A stretch of 36,571 nt of DNA, from the NCBI GenBank assembly GCA_017458125.1, contig JAFTGB010000019.1, positions 1 to 36,571 of the forward strand, in the 5' to 3' direction. Made by a program: the position numbers and the translations under genes. Positions within the stretch are counted from its first letter, which is position 1. Each line of letters begins with the position of its first letter. This document shows, one piece after another, positions 16,224 to 25,176 of this stretch. The stretch is from Prevotella sp. (lineage in GTDB: Bacteria > Bacteroidota > Bacteroidia > Bacteroidales > Bacteroidaceae). The notes beneath the pieces are model-generated. The model had not been told where the DNA came from, searched no databases, and saw nothing but the letters and a program-made list of their open reading frames with translations.

Positions 16224-16286
16224 AAAAAAGGGACTCCGCTGAGTCCCAAACCTTAGTTAACCTTAAATCTAATACTATGAAAAACA
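16224..16286 (-). ncRNA. Candidate small RNA with own promoter and terminator
   Basis: On the minus strand a TATCTTTGC box (16299-16291) is followed about 45 nt later by a perfect 7-bp hairpin (GGGACTC-AGCG-GAGTCCC, 16247-16230) and a run of six U. The enclosed transcript of roughly 60 nt begins near 16286 and is AU-rich before the hairpin. It lies just beyond the 3' end of the ten-gene operon, in antisense orientation. On the plus strand a 28-codon ORF (ATG 16277, beginning MKNTLQRYNVF) overlaps it, but nothing supports its translation. Ends are approximate. Confidence 0.55.
16230..16247 (-). terminator. Intrinsic terminator of the candidate small RNA
   Basis: GGGACTC and GAGTCCC pair perfectly with a 4-nt loop. 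Read on the minus strand the hairpin is followed by TTTTTT (16229-16224). Read on the plus strand it has no U-tract, so it is a poor terminator for the upstream operon. Confidence 0.7.
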
Positions 16287-16290
16287 CGTT

Positions 16291-16299
16291 GCAAAGATA
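16291..16299 (-). promoter_or_regulatory. -7 promoter box of the candidate small RNA
   Basis: GCAAAGATA on the plus strand is TATCTTTGC on the minus strand, matching TAnnTTTGC. The -33 element is imperfect (CAAG at 16318-16321 where CAAA is expected). Confidence 0.5.
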
Positions 16300-16401
16300 C
16301 AATGTTTTTGTTTTGTGCAAGGACGAGGTTCATGAAAATGGGAGGGTAAAGAATGTTTCTTGACATAAATCAACCCAAAATGCAAGTTTTCCAACTTAAA
16401 A

Positions 16402-16434
16402 TTTGGCAGGTTGCAAAATAATTCCTACCTTTGC
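16402..16434 (+). promoter_or_regulatory. greA promoter
   Basis: TTTG (16402-16405) and TACCTTTGC (16426-16434) are separated by 20 bp, the ideal Bacteroidetes arrangement. The predicted leader to the greA ATG is about 115 nt. It contains a GGGATTC direct repeat and, just before the ATG, an AGTAAAT repeat tract. Confidence 0.75.
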
Positions 16435-16522
16435 AAACGCATTGAAACAAAGCGAGAACAGGGATTCCGGCAGAACCAGAAGGGTCGGGATTCTTTTTGT
16501 TTACTGCTTAAATCGGAAACAA

Positions 16523-16556
16523 AATTATAAATAGTAAATAGTAAATTGTAAATAAA
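16523..16556 (+). repeat. AGTAAAT-type short repeat before greA
   Basis: Units of TAAATAGTAAATAGTAAATT type fill the last 34 nt of the greA 5' leader, up to the start codon. The same family appears in-frame within the glycosidase gene at 27993-28028. Confidence 0.75.
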
Positions 16557-16557
16557 C

Positions 16558-17025
16558 ATGTCGTATATGTCACAAGAGGGCTATGACAAGCTCATAGCCG
16601 AACTGCACCGTTTAGAAGCGGTGGAACGCCCCAAGGCTTCGGCAGCAATTGCAGAGGCACGCGAGAAAGGCGACCTGAGTGAGAACAGCGAGTACGATGC
16701 CGCCAAGGAGGCTCAGGCTCATCTGGAAGATAAGATTAACCGTCTTAAAGCCACTATTGCCGAGGCAAAGATTGTGGACACCTCGCGGTTGAGTACAGAT
16801 TCTGTGCAGATTCTGACCAAAGTAGAGATGACCAATCTGACTACTAACACGACGATGTCGTACACCATTGTCAGTGAGAATGAGGCAGACCTGCGCGCCG
16901 GCAAGATTTCCATTAAGACACCTATTGCCCAGGGACTCTTAGGCAAGAAGGTTGGCGACGAGGTGGAAATCAGAATTCCTCGCGGCACCATCAAGCTACG
17001 CATTGACAACATTTCGATAGCATAA
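16558..17025 (+). CDS. greA: Transcription elongation factor GreA
   Basis: The 155-residue protein has the GreA coiled-coil N-terminal domain (AIAEAREKGDLSENSEYDAAKEAQ, residues about 26-50) with the conserved acidic tip residues. The C-terminal FKBP-like domain ends in GDEVEIRIPRGTIKLRIDNIS. It stimulates RNA cleavage by backtracked RNA polymerase. ATG 16558 follows a good promoter and gives the normal length. The HIT-family gene follows after 28 nt and is likely cotranscribed. Confidence 0.97.
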   Translation: MSYMSQEGYDKLIAELHRLEAVERPKASAAIAEAREKGDLSENSEYDAAKEAQAHLEDKINRLKATIAEAKIVDTSRLSTDSVQILTKVEMTNLTTNTTMSYTIVSENEADLRAGKISIKTPIAQGLLGKKVGDEVEIRIPRGTIKLRIDNISIA

Positions 17026-17053
17026 TTCGTTAAACCTGAAAAACAAGACACTA

Positions 17054-17443
17054 ATGGATATTTTCAGTAAGATTGCCGCTGGGGAGATACCCAGCTACAA
17101 ATGCGCCGAGAATGACGAGTTCTACGCATTCCTTGACATCAATCCGCTGGTAAAGGGACACACATTGGTCATTCCCCGCCGCGAAGTAGACTACTTCTTC
17201 GACATGGACGACGACGAGTTGGCACGCTATCAGCAGTTTGCCAAGCGTGTAGCCGTGGCCATCAAGAAGGCTTTCCCCTGCCGCAAAGTGGCTCAGGTAG
17301 TGCTTGGTTTGGAAGTGGCTCATGCCCATATTCACCTTATTCCTATGCAAAGTGAGGCTGATGCCGACTTCCGTCGTGAGAAGCTGAAGCTGACGGAAGA
17401 GGAGTTCAAGGAAATAGCTGCCAAGATACAGGCCGCTTTCTAA
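17054..17443 (+). CDS. HIT-family nucleotide-binding hydrolase
   Basis: The 129-residue protein has the histidine triad HAHIHLIP near residues 94-101 and the N-terminal IFSKIAAGEIPSYK typical of the Hint/PKCI-like branch. These enzymes hydrolyse adenosine phosphoramidates or dinucleotide substrates in the cytoplasm. It lies 28 nt after greA on the same strand, a pairing probably reflecting one transcription unit. It ends 6 nt before the convergent gtrA-like gene; no clear terminator is seen between them. Confidence 0.93.
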   Translation: MDIFSKIAAGEIPSYKCAENDEFYAFLDINPLVKGHTLVIPRREVDYFFDMDDDELARYQQFAKRVAVAIKKAFPCRKVAQVVLGLEVAHAHIHLIPMQSEADADFRREKLKLTEEEFKEIAAKIQAAF

Positions 17444-17449
17444 GGGCTG

Positions 17450-17821
17450 CTATGTGCGGCGGAACACCAGTCTCACCAGGATGAAGTTGACGGGAATGGC
17501 AATGGCATAGACCGCCAGTGGTGCTACTTCGTTGCTCAGTCCTACCCACAGGAACAGGTTCAACAGCACCATGTGCAGTCCGTAGTTCACTAAGTGAGCT
17601 CCGCCAAAGCCTACACCGTTGCTTACCGACACCTGTTTGTGGAATGTGAAGTGGGCTGACAGCCAGTAGTTGGCCAGAAAACTCAGCGCGTAGCCTATGG
17701 TGTAAGCCACGTTGACTTCTATCCAGTGTTGCAGAACCCAGTAGATGCCGTAGTGCAGGGCGGTGGAGAAAGCACCCACCATGCCGAAGCGCAGTATTTC
17801 GTAAGCAGTCTCTTTTGTCAT
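17450..17821 (-). CDS. GtrA-family membrane protein
   Basis: The 123-residue protein has four hydrophobic helices and the GtrA/DPMS-like pattern: FGMVGAFSTALHYGIYWVL near the start and IGYALSFLANYWLSAHFTF in the middle, then a C-terminal VNFILVRLVFRRT. GtrA-like proteins are thought to help flip or use polyprenyl-phosphate-linked sugars in surface polysaccharide synthesis. ATG 17821 is preceded by a -7 box only 7 nt away, so its transcript is probably leaderless. It diverges from the aminotransferase gene, whose product could belong to the same glycan pathway. Confidence 0.9.
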   Translation of the reverse strand: MTKETAYEILRFGMVGAFSTALHYGIYWVLQHWIEVNVAYTIGYALSFLANYWLSAHFTFHKQVSVSNGVGFGGAHLVNYGLHMVLLNLFLWVGLSNEVAPLAVYAIAIPVNFILVRLVFRRT

Positions 17822-17828
17822 GACGGCT

Positions 17829-17837
17829 GCAAAGGTA
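17829..17837 (-). promoter_or_regulatory. -7 promoter box of the gtrA-like gene
   Basis: GCAAAGGTA on the plus strand reads TACCTTTGC on the minus strand. The box ends 7 nt before the ATG at 17821. No clear -33 element was found at the expected spacing. Confidence 0.6.
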
Positions 17838-17842
17838 CGATT

Positions 17843-17900
17843 ATAAATTGAGAATAGAGAATTGTAAGTTGAAAATTATGACAAGTACGTCGTACTTCGT
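17843..17900. repeat. Short-repeat tract with mini-palindromes
   Basis: AATTGAGAATAGAGAATTG-like repeats (about 17846-17875) are followed by AAGTACG-T-CGTACTT (near 17882-17896) and an overlapping TAC-TTC-GTA palindrome, then TAAATAG. The tract fills the gap between the divergent gtrA-like and aminotransferase genes. Confidence 0.6.
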
Positions 17901-17917
17901 AAATAGTCCTAATAAAA

Positions 17918-19016
17918 ATGATTCCATTTAACAAGCCTTACTGCTCAGGTCGCGAGCTTGGGTATATGCAGGAAGTCTGCCATTCGACAACGATGTCGGG
18001 TAACGGACAGTTTACCAAGCTCTGTCATGGATTTTTTGAGAAACGCTACGGTTTCCGTAAGTGCCTGCTGACGACGTCGGGTACCGATGCCTTGGAGATG
18101 TGCGCCATGCTGTGTGACTTGCAGCCTGGCGACGAGGTCATCGTGCCGTCGTACACCTTTGTTTCTACAGCTATAGCCTTCCTGCGCGAGGGTGCCAAGG
18201 TGGTATTTGCTGACAGTGGTGCCCATAATCCTAATGTCACCGTGGAGCAGATAGCACCGCTCATCAATGAGCGTACCCGTGTCATCGTCGTCGTACATTA
18301 TGCGGGCGTAGCCTGCGATATGGATGCCATCATGGCGTTGGCTGCCGAGCACCATCTGCTGGTGGTCGAGGATGCGGCACATAGCGTTGACTCCTTCTAT
18401 AAAGGACGCCCGTTAGGCAGCATCGGTCATCTTGCAGCCTTCTCCTTCCACGAGACTAAGAACATCAACTGCGGTGAGGGTGGCATGCTGGTGGTCAACG
18501 ATGAGCGTTTCGTGCGCCGTTCGGAAATCATTTGGGAGAAAGGTACCAATCGTGCCGAGTTCTACCGTGGTATGGTCAACAAGTATGGCTGGTGTGACAT
18601 CGGCTCCTCTTTCCTGCCCTCTGAGTTCAATGCTGCTTTCCTGTGGGCGCAGCTGGAACAGTTAGACGACATTCAGGGGCAGCGGCGTCACATCTGGGAG
18701 CGCTACGATGCTGGTCTCAGGAACCATCTGCCCGAAGGCTTCTCGGTGGCCGAGCTGCCCGGCTATGCCACCAACAACTATCACATGTATTACCTGCTGT
18801 GTCCCTCGCTGGCTGCCCGTACCAAGCTGATGAACTACCTGAAGAACAATGGTGTTCAGGCTACTTTCCACTACCTGCCGTTACACTCCAGCAAGTATTA
18901 CGAGGAGCGTCATGACGGGCGTGAGCTGCCTAATTGTGACCGTTATGCGGACACGCTGGTTCGTCTGCCTTTGTACTATGAGCTGGCCGACGACGAGATA
19001 GATAAAATCATTAAAC

Positions 19017-19033
<17 letters not shown>
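17918..19033 (+). CDS. rffA: PLP-dependent sugar aminotransferase, RffA/WecE type (DegT/DnrJ/EryC1/StrS family)
   Basis: The 371-residue enzyme starts MIPFNKPYCSGRELGYM and contains TTSGTDALEMCAMLC, PSYTFVSTA, and VVEDAAHSVDSFYKGRPLG. The PLP lysine is Lys181 in FSFHETKNINCGEGG. These closely follow dTDP-4-amino-4,6-dideoxygalactose transaminases. It would transaminate a dTDP-4-keto-6-deoxyglucose for a surface polysaccharide or glycolipid. No dTDP-sugar synthesis genes are adjacent. The gene converges with the GT87-like gene, and their 3' ends overlap by 17 nt. The precise sugar product cannot be confirmed from sequence alone. Confidence 0.88.
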
Positions 19034-22182
<3,149 letters not shown>

Positions 22183-22192
22183 TTAATAGGTT

Positions 22193-22201
22193 GCAAAATT
22201 A
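22193..22201 (-). promoter_or_regulatory. -7 promoter box of gyrB
   Basis: GCAAAATTA on the plus strand reads TAATTTTGC on the minus strand, placing transcription start about 20 nt upstream of the gyrB ATG. The upstream -33 is only approximate (CGAAA near 22222). Confidence 0.6.
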
Positions 22202-22252
22202 CTCTTTTTTTGCGACTTAAACGAAAGAAAAGTGTTTATTTTTTATAAAAAA

Positions 22253-22289
22253 GGAAGCCGCACTCCAGCTTTTTGGAGTGCGGCTTTCC
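22253..22289 (-). terminator. Strong intrinsic terminator of rpsT
   Basis: AAGCCGCACTCCA (22255-22267) and TGGAGTGCGGCTT (22274-22286) form a 13-bp stem with a 6-nt loop, extendable by GG/CC. On the minus strand it is followed by CCTTTTTT, a classical U-tract. It separates rpsT from gyrB. Confidence 0.9.
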
Positions 22290-22315
22290 TTATGCTTATG
22301 GGGTAATTGGTGTGC

Positions 22316-22570
22316 TTATCCCAGTTTGCTGATGTGCTGAGCAAGGCTCGACTTGAGGTTGGCGGCCTTGTTCTTGTGGATGATGTTGGTCTTAGCCAGC
22401 TTGTCCAGCATCTTCTGCACCTTGGGGTACAGGGCAACAGCCTCTTCCTTGTTGGTCATGGCACGCAGCTTGCGGACGGCGTTGCGCATGGTTTTTGCAT
22501 AGTAGTGGTTGTGCTCAGCACGGGTCTTGGTCTGACGAATTCTCTTCAGAGATGATTTGTGGTTTGCCAT
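22316..22570 (-). CDS. rpsT: 30S ribosomal protein S20
   Basis: The 84-residue basic protein begins [20 protein letters not shown] and continues with NAVRKLRAM and [16 protein letters not shown], matching bacterial S20, which binds 16S rRNA in the small subunit. Length is normal. It lies downstream of tRNA-Glu on the same strand and ends at a strong terminator, so both may share the promoter at 22895-22926. A leader of about 160 nt separates the tRNA from rpsT. It contains GC-rich self-complementary stretches near 22634-22665 that could fold, possibly for autoregulation. Confidence 0.97.
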   Translation of the reverse strand: MANHKSSLKRIRQTKTRAEHNHYYAKTMRNAVRKLRAMTNKEEAVALYPKVQKMLDKLAKTNIIHKNKAANLKSSLAQHISKLG

Positions 22571-22728
22571 TTTAATTTAAATGTTTTTGTTTTTGTTGTT
22601 TAACTTAAAGCTTGTGGGTCTTGCGTCTCTTGGCGGACTGCCCTGGGCGAACCTGGCTTTTGCCCCAGATTCTCCGCCACCTTTTCCATGTTGCTGGTAG
22701 CACTTGGCTGTGCCGATGACGGATTTAA

Positions 22729-22803
22729 TGGTAGTCCCTAGGAGAGTCGAACTCCTCTTTAGAGAATGAAAATCTCTCGTCCTAACCGATAGACGAAGGG
22801 ACC
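22729..22803 (-). tRNA. tRNA-Glu (anticodon TTC), CCA encoded
   Basis: The minus-strand sequence begins GGTCCCTTCGTCTATCGGTT, has the anticodon arm GAGA-TTTTCAT-TCTC with anticodon TTC at 22770-22768, the T-arm GGAG-TTCGACT-CTCC, and the acceptor 3' strand AGGGACT followed by A and CCA. All four stems pair (one G-U closes the acceptor). Length with CCA is 75 nt. Confidence 0.96.
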
Positions 22804-22855
22804 TTGTGCTTCGCAAATGAGAAATGAGGAATGAGTAATGAGAAATGTTGTTCCC
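22804..22855. repeat. CTCATTT-type repeat tract with TTC-centred palindrome
   Basis: TGC-TTC-GCA (about 22807-22815) abuts a run of AATGAGAAATGAGGAATGAG-type units (about 22815-22846). It lies between the tRNA-Glu 5' end and its promoter, so it would be part of the tRNA precursor. Confidence 0.6.
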
Positions 22856-22894
22856 TTCAGCAGCCTCTTTTCGTCTTTCTGCACAAAAGCGGGT

Positions 22895-22926
22895 GCAAAG
22901 GTACGCTAATTTTTCCTTTTGGCAAA
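22895..22926 (-). promoter_or_regulatory. Promoter for tRNA-Glu and probably rpsT
   Basis: On the minus strand TTTG (22926-22923) precedes TACCTTTGC (22903-22895) with 19 bp between them, a near-ideal match. The predicted transcript starts near 22889, about 85 nt before the tRNA. Confidence 0.75.
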
Positions 22927-22966
22927 ATTTTCTGGTGGAAAAATGTGTTATTTCGTGTTTTTTGTT

Positions 22967-22975
22967 TAATTTTGC
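22967..22975 (+). promoter_or_regulatory. -7 promoter box of recO
   Basis: TAATTTTGC ends only 5 nt before the recO ATG at 22981, implying a leaderless mRNA. The -33 element is weak. Confidence 0.6.
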
Positions 22976-22980
22976 CTGCC

Positions 22981-23733
22981 ATGTTGGTAAAGTCCGAAGC
23001 CGTAGTGCTTCATTCCATGAAATATGGTGATACACGTGTCATCGTCGATGTTTTCACGCGTGTGTCGGGTCGGCTCTCGCTCATCGCCTCGCTGCCCCGT
23101 TCTCCCAGGGCACGGTTGAAGAAGCAGTATTTCCAGCCCATGACACTGCTCGAATTGGAGTATGACGAGCATGAGGCCGCGTCGCTGCAGCGGCTGAAGG
23201 ATGCCAGCCTGCTGTTGCCCTATGCCACCATCCCTTTCTCTCCCGAGAAGCTGGCGTTGTCGCTGTTCGTCGCCGAGTTTCTTTTCCACGCCTTGCGTTC
23301 CGAACAGCGCAACGAACCCCTCTTCTCCTATATCGCCGACTCCATGCAGTGGCTCGACGTGGCATCGGCGGGCTATGCCAATTTCCACCTGACCTTTCTC
23401 ATGCACACGTCGCGCTTCTTGGGCTTTTATCCTAATCTGGAGTTGAACAATAATGCGTCGGGCGAGGTATACTTCGACCTGCGCGAGGGCCGTTTCTGCC
23501 GAGTGGCACCGTTACACCACGACGTCCTGCAGCCTGCCGAGGCCAGTCTTATCCGGCTGATGATGCGCATGGACTTTTCTACCATGCACCTCTACCGCCT
23601 GTCGCGCACCGACCGCAACCGCATTGTGGAGGTGCTGCTCCACTACTATCGCCTGCACATTCCGCATTTTCCCGAGCTGCGCAGCTTCACGGTGCTCCGC
23701 GAACTGTATGGCGATATCAGCGGTGCCGGCTGA
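22981..23733 (+). CDS. recO: DNA repair protein RecO
   Basis: The 250-residue protein opens with MLVKSEAVVLHSMKYGDTRVIVDVFTRVSG, the OB-fold N-terminus of RecO, followed by a helical domain (KLALSLFVAEFLFHAL, FHLTFLMHTSRFLGFYPNL). RecO loads RecA with RecR at SSB-coated gaps. The frame extends upstream to 22831, but ATG 22981 matches the family start and sits 5 nt after a -7 box. The four-Cys zinc motif of some RecO proteins is absent, as is common in Bacteroidetes. The last codons overlap the first unit of the 22-nt repeat array. Confidence 0.93.
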   Translation: MLVKSEAVVLHSMKYGDTRVIVDVFTRVSGRLSLIASLPRSPRARLKKQYFQPMTLLELEYDEHEAASLQRLKDASLLLPYATIPFSPEKLALSLFVAEFLFHALRSEQRNEPLFSYIADSMQWLDVASAGYANFHLTFLMHTSRFLGFYPNLELNNNASGEVYFDLREGRFCRVAPLHHDVLQPAEASLIRLMMRMDFSTMHLYRLSRTDRNRIVEVLLHYYRLHIPHFPELRSFTVLRELYGDISGAG

Positions 23734-23913
23734 AAATATCAGTGACGCGATGGAAAAGCATCAGCCGCGGTGGTAAAAAGTATCAGCGACGGTGGCGAAT
23801 TTCATTACCGGCGCTTGCAAATTTGATTAGCCGATTTACCACAACGGATGATACTTTTTACCACCGCGGGGCATAAAATTCGGTGCCGTCAGGCATAAAA
23901 TTTCAATCCGCTG
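23716..23913. repeat. Imperfect array with 22-nt period
   Basis: Nine consecutive 22-nt units start at 23716, 23738, 23760, 23782, 23804, 23826, 23848, 23870 and 23892. The first four start ATCAG and the next three AT; the last two start GGCATAAAATT. The first unit overlaps the recO stop. Units two and six are inverted copies: CCGCGGTGGTAAAAAGTATC at 23765-23784 recurs exactly in reverse complement at 23850-23869. No gene is visible here. The gap to 23995 otherwise holds only the terminator of the next gene. Confidence 0.75.
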
Positions 23914-23942
23914 GATATCAGATGCTTAGAAACCGGAAAAAG

Positions 23943-23976
23943 AAAAGGCGCCTCCCGGTCATGGGAAGCGCCTTTT
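23943..23976 (-). terminator. Intrinsic terminator of the outer-membrane barrel gene
   Basis: AAAAGGCGC-C-TCCC and GGGA-A-GCGCCTTTT pair around a GGTCAT loop with one internal mismatch. On the minus strand it ends in TTTT. It lies 20 nt past the stop at 23996 and is nearly symmetric, so it could work in both directions. Confidence 0.8.
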
Positions 23977-23995
23977 GGAGCGTTTGATGTCTTGT

Positions 23996-24643
23996 TTAGA
24001 GTGCGAACTTGTAACCCAGCGTGAAGGTGAATGTGCTGTTGCGGCCTTGGTCAGAATCCTTCATAATCTTCGTTACACCGATGTTGTAGCGTGCGTCAAG
24101 TACGAAGCACTCATACTCGTACGAGAGGCCGACGGGGATGGAGAAATTGAAAGTCTGCACCTTGTCCTTGGGAAATACGTTGTTTATTGCGTCGTTGACA
24201 TACTTGCTTGCAACGCCGTCGTCGATAGTACCCGAGACATCCGTGCTTAACTTCTTGCGGACGTTGAAAGCGGGCTGGATACCGGCTTTAATGGCAAGAC
24301 CCTTTACAAGATAGAACTGAGCCAGAATGGGGATGTTGATATAGTCAAAGTTCAGGTTCGTGGTGGCACTGATGCCATCATGCGAATACTTAATTTTTGC
24401 ACCTTCCATGGCATACATCACGCCGGCAGTGATGCCAAAGTTCTCAGCAAGTCCGTACTCTGCCTCGAAGCCGGCCGTCAGTCCCACCTTCATCTTCTTG
24501 GAAAACGGGCTTGGCACATTTCCTGTAATGCTTGCCAGGTTCATACCCACCGTGGGTTTCAGCGTGACCTGACCCACCTCGTTTTGTGCGCTTGCGCTCA
24601 ATGTAGCCACCAGCAGGGCAGCAATCATCATAATCTTTTTCAT
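23996..24643 (-). CDS. Outer-membrane beta-barrel protein (porin-family, OMP_b-brl-like)
   Basis: The 215-residue protein has a signal peptide (MKKIMMIAALLVATLSASAQ) and then alternating beta-strands, ending FTFTLGYKFAL with aromatic-rich strands typical of small eight-stranded barrels. GLTAGFEAEYGLAENFGITAGVMYAMEGAK is characteristic of the Bacteroidetes outer-membrane beta-barrel family (PF13568-like). The function is unknown; many are structural or stress-related surface proteins. It has its own ideal promoter and a terminator, so it is a single-gene unit. Confidence 0.88.
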   Translation of the reverse strand: MKKIMMIAALLVATLSASAQNEVGQVTLKPTVGMNLASITGNVPSPFSKKMKVGLTAGFEAEYGLAENFGITAGVMYAMEGAKIKYSHDGISATTNLNFDYINIPILAQFYLVKGLAIKAGIQPAFNVRKKLSTDVSGTIDDGVASKYVNDAINNVFPKDKVQTFNFSIPVGLSYEYECFVLDARYNIGVTKIMKDSDQGRNSTFTFTLGYKFAL

Positions 24644-24682
24644 GCTTTTGTAGTTTTTTGTTAATAAAAAATTAATATCGTT

Positions 24683-24715
24683 GCAAATATATGAATTATA
24701 TCCTAAACTTCCAAA
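24683..24715 (-). promoter_or_regulatory. Promoter of the outer-membrane barrel gene
   Basis: On the minus strand TTTG (24715-24712) and TATATTTGC (24691-24683) are spaced by exactly 20 bp. The leader is about 35 nt. Confidence 0.75.
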
Positions 24716-24726
24716 TATTCAGTCAA

Positions 24727-25107
24727 TTATTTATTTTTCTGATAGTAGGCGACAGCGCGGGCAATGTTCTCCTGTATGGCTTTCGACGTGAACGTCGCTC
24801 CGGTGACAGCGTCAACCTGCTTCACGCCCTTTTTGATGTTCATGCCGTCGTACTTGGGCATCATCTCTTTTTTCACGCGGGCCGTGTACTTGGGACCCTC
24901 CTGGCTCTTGAGTACCACCACTTTTACTATCTTGTTTTTCTTGATGTGTACCTCAACGGGTGTCGGTCCGGCATATCCGTCCACGTCGTCGGCCAGCGTG
25001 GTGGTGTTAATGACGTAGGTACCATCCTTCTCTTTGTGCATCACGTCCTGTGCCGAGGCTGTCGTACTGCTTGCTATCAGCAATAAAGCAAAAATCTTTC
25101 TAAACAT
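24727..25107 (-). CDS. Secreted FMN-binding-domain protein
   Basis: The 126-residue protein has a signal peptide (MFRKIFALLLIASSTTASAQ) and a single FMN-binding domain (PF04205-like). The flavinylation motif DAVTGATFTS places covalent FMN on Thr105 by ApbE-type transfer. Such extracytosolic flavoproteins shuttle electrons across the envelope, usually with a membrane partner such as an Nqr/Rnf-like or PepSY protein; none is encoded in this window. The start is ATG 25107. No promoter box is visible in the 70-bp upstream gap, so it may be transcribed by read-through from the GH127 gene. Confidence 0.88.
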   Translation of the reverse strand: MFRKIFALLLIASSTTASAQDVMHKEKDGTYVINTTTLADDVDGYAGPTPVEVHIKKNKIVKVVVLKSQEGPKYTARVKKEMMPKYDGMNIKKGVKQVDAVTGATFTSKAIQENIARAVAYYQKNK

Positions 25108-25176
25108 AATAATTCTAAATTCTTAATTCATCATCGCGAAGCGATAACTCAAAACTCTTAACTCTTAATTCTTAAT
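25108..25176. repeat. TTCTTAA-type repeat tract with GAA-loop palindrome
   Basis: Units of CTTAATTCTTAATTC and AACTCTTAACTCTTAA flank ATCGC-GAA-GCGAT (about 25132-25144) between the GH127 and FMN-binding genes. Confidence 0.7.

Noticed and set aside
16230-16247. Terminator of the ten-gene operon on the plus strand
   Set aside because: The hairpin is followed by AAACC rather than a U-tract in that direction; it fits a minus-strand transcript better.
16277-16363. A 28-codon plus-strand ORF beginning MKNTLQRYNVF
   Set aside because: It overlaps the minus-strand promoter and small RNA region, has no promoter close upstream, and its composition gives no coding support.
16460-16500. Riboswitch or attenuator in the greA leader
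   Set aside because: The GGGATTC copies are direct rather than inverted repeats, and no convincing stem with U-tract could be drawn.
22577-23035. A 152-codon minus-strand ORF upstream of rpsT
   Set aside because: It runs through tRNA-Glu, the repeat tract and the promoter region, so it is a chance frame.
23716-23913. CRISPR array
   Set aside because: The 22-nt units drift continuously, have no constant repeat alternating with unique spacers, and no cas genes are nearby.
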